Source: Skeletonema tropicum (taxonomy: Eukaryota > Bacillariophyta > Thalassiosirophyceae > Thalassiosirales > Thalassiosiraceae). From it: a DNA stretch of 64,000 bases. The stretch is taken from NCBI GenBank assembly GCA_037178625.1, contig CM074128.1:62001-126000 (forward strand), read 5' to 3'. Positions 52,636 through 63,393 of this stretch are shown piece after piece. Each line of letters begins with the position of its first letter. The stretch's first letter is position 1. Below the pieces are notes generated by a model, which worked only from the letters and a program-made list of their open reading frames with translations, had not been told where the DNA came from and made no database searches. A program made the translations under genes and the position numbers.

Positions 52636-54354
52636 ATGGCTTCTTATTCATCGATTACAGTTGCTGGCGGCAAACGCTACAAGCAATCATCAGCCGACCG
52701 CAGTGATGCTATCTCTTCAAATGGCAATCATGGCAGCACGAAGCAGCCTCCCGCTAAGATCCAACCTTATCATTATCAAGGCATTCCCGTCAACGATGGA
52801 AAGAAAAGAAAACAGGAGGCACCTGCTAATCACTTGGGCTCCGTTTCATCACTCAGCCCTGGCATCGTTGCCTTTCAACCGCCGATCTTTAAATTTCGTG
52901 CATCGTTTGAGGTTCTTGAAAATATTCCAAACACCATCATCAACTTCAAAAACAACAGCTTCAACTTCAACAACAGCAGCAGCAGCAGCAGCAGCAGCAA
53001 ACGTGCCGCATTTTCTGAAAGCAATTCTTCAGCAGAACCTGCTACCAAAAGAGTAAAGTCAATCATACCTACCCCTACGCAGGCAGCACCAAAGGTGTTG
53101 CGCAAGAAGAAGTGCCGCTCCTACAATGGTCGTAAAAAGAGGAGTCCTTCAGTTGATGAGAATGAAGCGTCCCCAGCGATATTTGCCTACAAAGACAAAG
53201 GCAAAGCTACTAATGCAACAACTGCTCCAACTAAAGTCACAGTCACAGCTACAGCTACAGCTTCGAGGTCGAGGGCGCATGTTCCAAACAAAAAGCGCAG
53301 ATCTGATGATTCAATGAATGAAATTGAAATGGGAGCACCTCTCCAAAGGAAGAAAATCGCCCAGCAACAGAGTGCCGATGAGCCAGTCCAGAGCGATGTA
53401 CCAATCTTTCGTCATGGTGGTTATACAGCGGCTGCCAAGGTGGATTCCAACGCTGATATGCAGGTTGATTCCAACCAAGAAACCACCGATTACTATTGCT
53501 CTTCTTCCAGCGACGAAGATTCGCTCGCTGGTTTGTCGTTCCTTCCTGATACACCTATGGACTATTCATCTGAATCTGACTCCGAAGAAGGTTCTCTGGA
53601 GTCCACCAGCCGCCAAGATTGGGATGCTCGTATGAGCAATGATGATGCTGCAACGATCATTCAGGCCTTCATTAGAGGCATCAGCGCTCGCACGATGAAG
53701 CCAAGGGCCAGGCCACAAGCGGAGTTTGCTACTAATCAAGGCCAAGAATGGGAAATGGAAGAGGAAGATGATAATCATGTTGATTATGCAGCAACATCTA
53801 CTGAAGATGCATCTTCCAGCATTGAGACTGCTACTGAGGAGGAAGCCGACTTCTCGTCGCAAACATCTGGAGAAATGGAAGAGGAAGATGATAAAGATGC
53901 AGATACAGCAACATCTACTGATACTACCGTGGAGGAAGCCAACGATGGCGATGTTGGTGGGGTTGTTGATGAGGATGCAATTGAGTTGGCACCTCAGGGA
54001 AAAGCTGTTGAAGAGGGTGATGAAAGAGAGGACGAAGTTGTTGCGGACAACAGGGTCCAGCCACAATTAGAGTTTGATGTGGCTCACAATACTGCCGATG
54101 AAGATGATAAAGATGCATCTTCCAGCAGCGATACTACCGTGGAGGAAGCCAACGATGGCGATAGTGGTGCATCTCTCGAAGCGGAAGAAGTCAATGAGCA
54201 AATATCCAATGTATTGGCTCAAACCATCTCGGCAGTTGAAAGGAGGGAGAGAAAGGAGCGCTCTTATCTTCGTGAAAAAGCAAGGCTTGAATGCACATTA
54301 GATGGAGATTATTGGCGAAGGCCCACTCGTCGTCGCAAAATCGTGCGAGTGTGA
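52636..54354 (+). CDS. Acidic low-complexity IQ-motif protein, unit 2 (572 aa)
   Basis: The product matches unit 1 apart from Lys-to-Glu in the FEVLENIPN segment, a two-residue-longer Ser run (from extra CAG triplets), and single changes in the acidic repeats (EEEDDNH, DDKDAD). Domain order is unchanged: basic clusters, IQ motif IIQAFIRGISAR, acidic repeats, basic tail. All length changes are multiples of three, which argues that the frame is maintained. Confidence 0.75.
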   Translation: MASYSSITVAGGKRYKQSSADRSDAISSNGNHGSTKQPPAKIQPYHYQGIPVNDGKKRKQEAPANHLGSVSSLSPGIVAFQPPIFKFRASFEVLENIPNTIINFKNNSFNFNNSSSSSSSSKRAAFSESNSSAEPATKRVKSIIPTPTQAAPKVLRKKKCRSYNGRKKRSPSVDENEASPAIFAYKDKGKATNATTAPTKVTVTATATASRSRAHVPNKKRRSDDSMNEIEMGAPLQRKKIAQQQSADEPVQSDVPIFRHGGYTAAAKVDSNADMQVDSNQETTDYYCSSSSDEDSLAGLSFLPDTPMDYSSESDSEEGSLESTSRQDWDARMSNDDAATIIQAFIRGISARTMKPRARPQAEFATNQGQEWEMEEEDDNHVDYAATSTEDASSSIETATEEEADFSSQTSGEMEEEDDKDADTATSTDTTVEEANDGDVGGVVDEDAIELAPQGKAVEEGDEREDEVVADNRVQPQLEFDVAHNTADEDDKDASSSSDTTVEEANDGDSGASLEAEEVNEQISNVLAQTISAVERRERKERSYLREKARLECTLDGDYWRRPTRRRKIVRV

Positions 54355-54720
54355 AGAAACAAAAGGCAGTACTTTGTCATGCAATTCTATGTTCCGTGTT
54401 CTGGTCGCTGTGTGAGTGTTGTTCAGTGCAAGTGGAGGAAGGGTAAGTAAGCTCGTGAGCGAGTGAGGATATGCAACGTGATTATGAGATATTTTGTATG
54501 GCGGATCCAAGATGTATGCTGGACGCTGTTTCTTGTCGATGGTATCAATCGTATCCGGTGTGATCATGGCTATGTTTGCCGTTTTGAGGTTGGGCCTCCA
54601 AAAGTTCAAGTGGGACTCGAGGAAGAGTATAACTTCCATCTTATCTTGTTGTTATGAAGGTCAGTAACCAGGCTGACCAAGTTGGATATGGCAAGTTCTT
54701 TTATGCCTGGGTGTGAAGAT

Positions 54721-54744
54721 AGGGTTAGGATTAATCCTAACCCT
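54721..54744. repeat. 24-bp palindrome of telomere-like sequence, unit 2
   Basis: Identical to 49339-49362. Confidence 0.85.
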
Positions 54745-56329
54745 AACCCCAAAGTTAATCCCTCCTTCGCTCTGTGCGGAGGAGGTGCGAGTCCTGGTTT
54801 CTCGTGCTGATTGTTGACGAATCCATTTTGGATTAAAAGATCAGAATGCCTTGTGCATTAGAACGTATCCCTCTTCACACCCGCTGATTTATCAGCTATC
54901 CTCTCTGTGGTTTCGATTTTGCTGGTTCTGCGGGCAGTTTTTACTTTGGCGAATGAACTTACTGGAGAATCCACACCTCTCGTTGGCAAGTATGACTTTG
55001 TTCTCCGATGGATGTTGCTTTGGTATTCAAGTCAAGAATAGTTTGGGGCATCTTTGGGTTGTTTCCGCTGGGTTTGTGGGCGTTGGATGCAATCCTTCTC
55101 GCTGGGCTTACTCACTGTCGGTTTATTGGACATGCTGATCACACACAATCACACACACGCGACAAATGCTCAGGAATCTCCGTCTTCACACATGACATCA
55201 CTACCGACCACCGATATGCCGCATCGCAAAACTCCTTCACCTTCTTGAACAAAAAAAGACCAACGACTTCTACCTCTTCACCACTTTGGACTTACTTACA
55301 ACGACTTCAAATGAAACATTGACTTGGAAAGAAAGCAAAAACTGAAAAGAAAACAATAACAAAGCAAATCAATAAGTAGAATAAAAATAGTCAAAAAAGG
55401 AAAACCACAAATCCGACTAATTCAATCTACTTATCTCGTCTTTGAAGGCAACACTCGCCTCTAGTGCCCAAGCTTCTAACGAATCAACTATTTCAACGGC
55501 TTTGAGAATTCGTACTACATGAGAAAACATTAAGCATTCTCAATAGGTATCGGGTGATAGCTGACATACGCACATCAAATCCCAACCAACTATCTACTCA
55601 ACAGGGCACTCCCAAGACTTCATAATTCTCAGATCAGCTATTCAGCCACGAGGCTGTAGCATCGCTTCAACATACTCAAACCGTCTGCGCAGTGCTAATG
55701 CGCTTCTATACTATCATCGCAAAGTTTAATGAGCCACTAGAAGCTCCTCATACGCATATCGACGACGATAGATAGGATGTGGTGGACTGTCGTGCTGCGT
55801 GTCAGCCCCAATTGGACCTCTCAGATCAGCTAATCAGCCACGAGGCTGTAGCATCGCTTCAACATACTCAAACCGTCTGCGCAGTGCTAATGTGCTTCTA
55901 TACTATCATCGCAAAGTGTAATGGGCAACTAGAAGCTCCTCATATGCCATCGACGACGATAGATAGGATGTGGTGGACTGTCGTGCTGCGGGCCAGCCCC
56001 AATTGGACCTCGCAGATCAGCTGATCAGCTATGAAAAGGGTGGAAACCAACAACAGATAACCAAATCTATTCAATTGCCTTCTCTCATTGCATGCTATGT
56101 TAGCGTTCGCCTCTGACGTCTGATGTCACCACCTCACTCGATCTTGCGGCAGCTGCTCGCTGTGTAGGATAAGTCGAGTTGGGCTATATCAATCTTGCTG
56201 AGACGTATGTTGACATCTGTGATCATAATAGCAACCTTCAGCCTCCATGCTCTACTTCACCTCATCTTCACTGTGTCATCGGGTGGTACTGATACTGACC
56301 ACTAATTCTATGTCTCTCTCTCTGAATTG

Positions 56330-56690
56330 CTATTGCTACTGCTACTCTTCGCGTAATAGGAGCAGTAGACTTCGTGATGTGGTTGTTTGCGACAAGTTGT
56401 TCCGAAATGTATCATCTATCATCATTGATAGGCCTATCTTGCAGCTCTACCAATCTTTTCCTCCCCTATCACTCCATTTCACGCAAAGATGATGACGGAG
56501 TATGCTTATTATCGTTCATCGATACTCCAAGTCAACCTTTTCCCTTTTCTTTTCTGTAAGAGAGACTTCTTGCACACTTCATGACGTCTCTCTTGTCGTT
56601 TCATTCGTCAAATACACCTCTTTTCCACCACCACAAGGCATCATCTCTTTTTCCCCCAGACCTTCTACTCTGCATGCTTAACATCATTCA
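56330..56690. other. Locally divergent tract inside array unit 3
   Basis: About twenty substitutions separate unit 3 from units 1, 2 and 4 in roughly 360 bp (for example GCTATTGCTA for GCTATCGCTA, GATGATGACGG for GAAAATGACGG, ACAAGGCATCATC for ATAAAGCATCGTC). Neighbouring sequence is almost identical. No gene is assigned here. Confidence 0.8.
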
Positions 56691-57770
56691 TCGATACTCC
56701 AAATCAACCTTCGTCACCTTCTTTCTCGCCAGAATGGCTGTCATGTATTTTTCACTGCCCTCTACCTGCATTTTTCAGACGACAAAACAATGAGAATGCC
56801 TTGCCTTGCATTTCCCCCTTTGTACTAGCTCATTGTACAATGCACATCAAAGCTGTATAACTGCCTGTGCTATCGTCTCTCCTATTAATTGGACTTCGAA
56901 AACTACATATATCTTCAAAAAGTGGACTGCAACTGGTTGCAGTTCTCTCCACAGACAGCACAGTCGCGACGAGCCCATCACTCCCAATTTAGAATATTAA
57001 GCCAGCCTTGATTAACAAAGATTCGTCAATGTTCTCTAACCTCTGCACCAAGGCATTGTGGGTCCTCTTCTAATTCTGAGATGGATACATCCCCAATCCC
57101 AAAATAATAATTACCACCACACCCACATGCTCGGCCAATTTGAACCAGTGTGTTGACTTGTATGAGTATATGAATATTCAGCAATAATTTACACCCCCTG
57201 AATCAGCAATCACTTCATAGTAACGTGTCGATGATTATCGAGTCGAGGAAGAGGAGCAGCAGACGAATGACCATCGAAAATAGAAGCGATAGCACGATAT
57301 TCGGCCTTCGGCCGTGCCGCAGCCGTTCGCTGCCAATTGCGGGCGAATGGAACGAAACGAAACACCGGCTGCACCCCGAATGTATCACGAGGTGTTAGAG
57401 AAGGGGAAAAGTTGTTGATGGCTCGTCATTATTATTGTTAATGGTGTCTACTACGGCCGAAACCGTCATGGTTTGGTGATTTTTTTGATATTGTCGTACT
57501 GGTTTGGCTTTGGCTGAGAGTTAGTGTGGGCTTAGTGTGGGGCTTTACCTCTAGAGAGGTTATTTCTGTGCTACGGTAAAGTAAGTATCACTGGTATTTT
57601 GAACAAGAAAAGCATCTGTGAATGGCTGGAAAAAGTGTGGGTTGTGCTGAATACTTACTTATAATATGAATGATGTGGCCCAGCCGTAACCAATCCCGCC
57701 ACTAGATATCTGCTAGCGTAATGTACCTGGAAGAGAGTAAGTGGCGAGTTAGTCCAACTGACTTGATAGG

Positions 57771-57778
57771 TGACGTCA
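57771..57778. promoter_or_regulatory. TGACGTCA (CRE-like) site, unit 3
   Basis: Same site and distance to the gene as in unit 1. Confidence 0.45.
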
Positions 57779-58017
57779 TGCCCGGTACTCGATCGCTAAA
57801 ATCGCTTCAAAAAGCCACCGGCAACCGGCAACCGGCATGCAATCATCAATCATGCCACACCCACACCCACATCTCTGTCTTCGGATAGATCAATCATGTT
57901 GCCAGCCACCGCTGTACTTCTCTGCCGCTCAATCATGGGTTCATTTACACTTGTCGCCGCTGAAGTAGCTCATATTTCAGTTTGCTTTTGCTTGCTCTTT
58001 GGTCAAACAGAACTACG

Positions 58018-59730
58018 ATGGCTTCTTATTCATCGATTACAGTTGCTGGCGGCAAACGCTACAAGCAATCATCAGCCGACCGCAGTGATGCTATCTCTTC
58101 AAATGGCAATCATGGCAGCACGAAGCAGCCTCCCGCTAAGATCCAACCTTATCATTATCAAGGCATTCCCGTCAACGATGGAAAGAAAAGAAAACAGGAG
58201 GCACCTGCTAATCACTTGGGCTCCGTTTCATCACTCAGCCCTGGCATCGTTGCCTTTCAACCGCCGATCTTTAAATTTCGTGCATCGTTTGAGGTTCTTG
58301 AAAATATTCCAAACACCATCATCAACTTCAACAACAACAACAACAACAACAGCAGCAGCAGCAGCAGCAGCAGCAAACGTGCCGCATTTTCTGAAAGCAA
58401 TTCTTCAGCAGAACCTGCTACCAAAAGAGTAAAGTCAATCATACCTACCCCTACGCAGGCAGCACCAAAGGTGTTGCGCAAGAAGAAGTGCCGCTCCTAC
58501 AATGGTCGTAAAAAGAGGAGTCCTTCAGTTGATGAGAATGAAGCGTCCCCAGCGATATTTGCCTACAAAGACAAAGGCAAAGCTACTAATGCAACAACTG
58601 CTCCAACTAAAGTCACAGTCACAGCTACAGCTACAGCTTCGAGGTCGAGGGCGCATGTTCCAAACAAAAAGCGCAGATCTGATGATTCAATGAATGAAAT
58701 TGAAATGGGAGCACCTCTCCAAAGGAAGAAAATCGCCCAGCAACAGAGTGCCGATGAGCCAGTCCAGAGCGATGTACCAATCTTTCGTCATGGTGGTTAT
58801 ACAGCGGCTGCCAAGGTGGATTCCAACGCTGATATGCAGGTTGATTCCAACCAAGAAACCACCGATTACTATTGCTCTTCTTCTAGCGACGAAGATTCGC
58901 TCGCTGGTTTGTCGTTCCTTCCTGATACACCTATGGACTATTCATCTGAATCTGACTCCGAAGAAGGTTCTCTGGAGTCCACCAGCCGCCAAGATTGGGA
59001 TGCTCGTATGAGCAATGATGATGCTGCAACGATCATTCAGGCCTTCATTAGAGGCATCAGCGCTCGCACGATGAAGCCAAGGGCCAGGCCACAAGCGGAG
59101 TTTGCTACTAATCAAGGCCAAGAATGGGAAATGGAAGAGGAAGATGATAATCATGTTGATTATGCAGCAACATCTACTGAAGATGCATCTTCCAGCATTG
59201 AGACTGCTACTGAGGAGGAAGCCGACTTCTCGTCGCAAACATCTGGAGAAATGGAAGAGGAAGATGATAATGATGCAGATACAGCAACATCTACTGATAC
59301 TACCGTGGAGGAAGCCAACGATGGCGATGTTGGTGGGGTTGTTGATGAGGATGCAATTGAGTTGGCACCTCAGGGAAAAGCTGTTGAAGAGGGTGATGAA
59401 AGAGAGGACGAAGTTGTTGCGGACAACAGGGTCCAGCCACAATTAGAGTTTGATGTGGCTCACAATACTGCCGATGAAGATGATAAAGATGCATCTTCCA
59501 GCAGCGATACTACCGTGGAGGAAGCCAACGATGGCGATAGTGGTGCATCTCTCGAAGCGGAAGAAGTCAATGAGCAAATATCCAATGTATTGGCTCAAAC
59601 CATCTCGGCAGTTGAAAGGAGGGAGAGAAAGGAGCGCTCTTATCTTCGTGAAAAAGCAAGGCTTGAATGCACATTAGATGGAGATTATTGGCGAAGGCCC
59701 ACTCGTCGTCGCAAAATCGTGCGAGTGTGA
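58018..59730 (+). CDS. Acidic low-complexity IQ-motif protein, unit 3 (570 aa)
   Basis: As in units 1 and 2, but the FKNNSFNFNN segment is replaced by a pure Asn run followed by a Ser run (CAA and CAG triplets). IQ motif, basic clusters, acidic repeats and C-terminus are unchanged. The triplet-run remodelling suggests replication slippage in a disordered region. Confidence 0.75.
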   Translation: MASYSSITVAGGKRYKQSSADRSDAISSNGNHGSTKQPPAKIQPYHYQGIPVNDGKKRKQEAPANHLGSVSSLSPGIVAFQPPIFKFRASFEVLENIPNTIINFNNNNNNNSSSSSSSSKRAAFSESNSSAEPATKRVKSIIPTPTQAAPKVLRKKKCRSYNGRKKRSPSVDENEASPAIFAYKDKGKATNATTAPTKVTVTATATASRSRAHVPNKKRRSDDSMNEIEMGAPLQRKKIAQQQSADEPVQSDVPIFRHGGYTAAAKVDSNADMQVDSNQETTDYYCSSSSDEDSLAGLSFLPDTPMDYSSESDSEEGSLESTSRQDWDARMSNDDAATIIQAFIRGISARTMKPRARPQAEFATNQGQEWEMEEEDDNHVDYAATSTEDASSSIETATEEEADFSSQTSGEMEEEDDNDADTATSTDTTVEEANDGDVGGVVDEDAIELAPQGKAVEEGDEREDEVVADNRVQPQLEFDVAHNTADEDDKDASSSSDTTVEEANDGDSGASLEAEEVNEQISNVLAQTISAVERRERKERSYLREKARLECTLDGDYWRRPTRRRKIVRV

Positions 59731-60096
59731 AGAAACAAAAGGCAGTACTTTGTCATGCAATTCTATGTTCCGTGTTCTGGTCGCTGTGTGAGTGTTGTTC
59801 AGTGCAAGTGGGGGAAGGGTAAGTAAGCTCGTGAGCGAGTGAGGATATGCAACGTGATTATGAGATATTTTGTATGGCGGATCCAAGATGTATGCTGGAC
59901 GCTGTTTCTTGTCGATGGTATCAATCGTATCCGGTGTGATCATGGCTATGTTTGCCGTTTTGAGGTTGGGCCTCCAAAAGTTCAAGTGGGACTCGAGGAA
60001 GAGTATAACTTCCATCTTATCTCGTTGTTATGAAGGTCAGTAACCAGGCTGACCAAGTTGGATATGGCAAGTTCTTTTATGCCTGGGTGTGAAGAT

Positions 60097-60120
60097 AGGG
60101 TTAGGATTAATCCTAACCCT
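60097..60120. repeat. 24-bp palindrome of telomere-like sequence, unit 3
   Basis: Identical to 49339-49362. Confidence 0.85.
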
Positions 60121-63100
60121 AACCCCAAAGTTAATCCCTCCTTCGCTCTGTGCGGAGGAGGTGCGAGTCCTGGTTTCTCGTGCTGATTGTTGACGAATCC
60201 ATTTTGGATTAAAAGATCAGAATGCCTTGTGCATTAGAACGTATCCCTCTTCACACCCGCTGATTTATCAGCTATCCTCTCTGTGGTTTCGATTTTGCTG
60301 GTTCTGCGGGCAGTTTTTACTTTGGCGAATGAACTTACTGGAGAATCCACACCTCTCGTTGGCAAGTATGACTTTGTTCTCCGATGGATGTTGCTTTGGT
60401 ATTCAAGTCAAGAATAGTTTGGGGCATCTTTGGGTTGTTTCCGCTGGGTTTGTGGGCGTTGGATGCAATCCTTCTCGCTGGGCTTACTCACTGTCGGTTT
60501 ATTGGACATGCTGATCACACACAATCACACACACGCGACAAATGCTCAGGAATCTCCGTCTTCAACACATGACATCACTACCGACCACCGATATGCCGCA
60601 TCGCAAAACTCCTTCACCTTCTTGAACAAAAAAAGACCAACGACTTCTACCTCTTCACCACTTTGGACTTACTTACAACGACTTCAAATGAAACATTGAC
60701 TTGGAAAGAAAGCAAAAACTGAAAAGAAAACAATAACAAAGCAAATCAATAAGTAGAATAAAAATAGTCAAAAAAGGAAAACCACAAATCCGACTAATTC
60801 AATCTACTTATCTCGTCTTTGAAGGCAACACTCGCCTCTAGTGCCCAAGCTTCTAACGAATCAACTATTTCAACGACTTTGAGAATTCGTACTACATGAG
60901 AAAACATTAAGCATTCTCAATAGGTATCGGGTGATAGCTGACATACGCACATCAAATCCCAACCAACTATCTACTCAACAGGGCACTCCCAAGACTTCAT
61001 AATTCTCAGATCAGCTAATCAGCTATGAGGCTGTATCATCGCTTCAACATACTCAAACCGTCTGCGCAGTGCTAATGCGCTTCTATACTATCATCGCAAA
61101 GTTTAATGAGCCACTAGAAGCTCCTCATACGCATATCGACGACGATAGATAGGATGTGGTGGACTGTCGTGCTGCGTGTCAGCCCCAATTGGACCTCTCA
61201 GATCAGCTAATCAGCCACGAGGCTGTAGCATCGCTTCAACATACTCAAACCGTCTGCGCAGTGCTAATGTGCTTCTATACTATCATCGCAAAGTGTAATG
61301 GGCAACTAGAAGCTCCTCATATGCCATCGACGACGATAGATAGGATGTGGTGGACTGTCGTGCTGCGGGCAAGCCCCAATTGGACCTCGCAGATCAGCTG
61401 ATCAGCTATGAAAAGGGTGGAAACCAACAACAGATAACCAAATCTATTCAATTGCCTTCTCTCATTGCATGCTATGTTAGCGTTCGCCTCTGACGTCTGA
61501 TGTCATCACCTCACTCGATCTTGCGGCAGCTGCTCGCTGTGTAGGATAAGTCGAGTTGGGCTATATCAATCTTGCTGAGACGTATGTTGACATCTGTGAT
61601 CATAATAGCAACCTTCAGCCTCCATGCTCTACTTCACCTCATCTTCACTGTGTCATCGGGTGGTACTGATACTGACCACTAATTCTATGTCTCTCTCTCT
61701 GAATTGCTATCGCTACTGCTACTCTTCGCGTAATAGGAGCAGTGGACTTCGTGATGTGGTTGTTTGCGACAAGTTGTTCCGAAATGTATCATCTATCATC
61801 ATTGATAGGCCTATCTCGCAGATCTACCAATCTGTTCCGCCCCTATCACTCCATTTCACGCAAAGAAAATGACGGAGTATGCTTATTATCATTCATCGAT
61901 ACTCCAAGTCAACCTGTTCCCTTTTCTTTTCTGTAAGAGTGACTTCTTGCACTTTTCATGGCGTCTCTCTTGTAGTTTCATTTGTCAAATACACCTCTTT
62001 TCCACCACCATAAAGCATCGTCTCTTTTTCTCCCAGACCTTCTACTCTGCATGCTTAACATCGTTCATCGATACTCCAAATCAACCTTCGTCACCTTCTT
62101 TCTCGCCAGAATGGCTGTCATGTATTTTTCACTGCCCTCTACCTGCATTTTTCAGACGACGAAACAATGAGAATGCCTTGCCTTGCATTTCCCCCTTTGT
62201 ACTAGCTCATTGTACAATGCACATCAAAGCTGTATAACTGCCTGTGCTATCGTCTCTCCTATTAATTGGACTTCGAAAACTACATATATCTTCAAAAAGT
62301 GGACTGCAACTGGTTGCAGTTCTCTCCACAGACAGCACAGTCGCGACGAGCCCATCACTCCCAATTTAGAATATTAAGCCAGCCTTGATTAACAAAGATT
62401 CGTCAATGTTCTCTAACCTCTGCACCAAGGCATTGTGGGTCCTCTTCTAATTCTGAGATGGATACATCCCCAATCCCAAAATAATAATTACCACCACACC
62501 CACATGCTCGGCCAATTTGAACCAGTGTGTTGACTTGTATGAGTATATGAATATTCAGCAATAATTTACACCCCCTGAATCAGCAATCACTTCATAGTAA
62601 CGTGTCGATGATTATCGAGTCGAGGAAGAGGAGCAGCAGACGAATGACCATCGAAAATAGAAGCGATAGCACGATATTCGGCCTTCGGCCGTGCCGCAGC
62701 CGTTCGCTGCCAATTGCGGGCGAATGGAACGAAACGAAACACCGGCTGCACCCCGAATGTATCACGAGGTGTTAGAGAAGGGGAAAAGTTGTTGATGGCT
62801 CGTCATTATTATTGTTAATGGTGTCTACTACGGCCGAAACCGTCATGGTTTGGTGATTTTTTTGATATTGTCGTACTGGTTTGGCTTTGGCTGAGAGTTA
62901 GTGTGGGCTTAGTGTGGGGCTTTACCTCTAGAGAGGTTATTTCTGTGCTACGGTAAAGTAAGTATCACTGGTATTTTGAACAAGAAAAGCATCTGTGAAT
63001 GGCTGGAAAAAGTGTGGGTTGTGCTGAATACTTACTTATAATATGAATGATGTGGCCCAGACGTAACCAATCCCGCCACTAGATATCTGCTAGCGTAATG

Positions 63101-63147
63101 TACCTGGAAGAGAGTAAGTGGCGAGTTAGTCCAACTGAATTGATAGG

Positions 63148-63155
63148 TGACGTCA
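63148..63155. promoter_or_regulatory. TGACGTCA (CRE-like) site, unit 4
   Basis: Same site as in unit 1, upstream of the partial gene at the window end. Confidence 0.45.
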
Positions 63156-63393
63156 TGCCCGGTACTCGATCGCTAAAATCGCTTCAAAAAGCCACCGGCA
63201 ACCGGCAACCGGCATGCAATCATCAATCATGCCACACCCACACCCACATCTCTGTCTTCGGATAGATCAATCATGTTGCCAGCCACCGCTGTACTTCTCT
63301 GCCGCTCAATCATGGGTTCATTTACACTTGTCGCCGCTGAAGTAGCTCATATTTCAGTTTGCTTTTGCTTGCTCTTTGGTCAAACAGACTACG

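Larger units (their letters stand above)
50357..55738 (+). repeat. 5.4-kb tandem array, unit 2
   Basis: Nearly identical to unit 1, with 5382 bp to the next unit start. Differences are a handful of substitutions and a longer CAG run in the gene. Confidence 0.95.
55739..61115 (+). repeat. 5.4-kb tandem array, unit 3
   Basis: Nearly identical to the others except for a tract near 56330-56690 carrying about twenty substitutions, and a remodelled CAA/CAG run. Confidence 0.95.
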
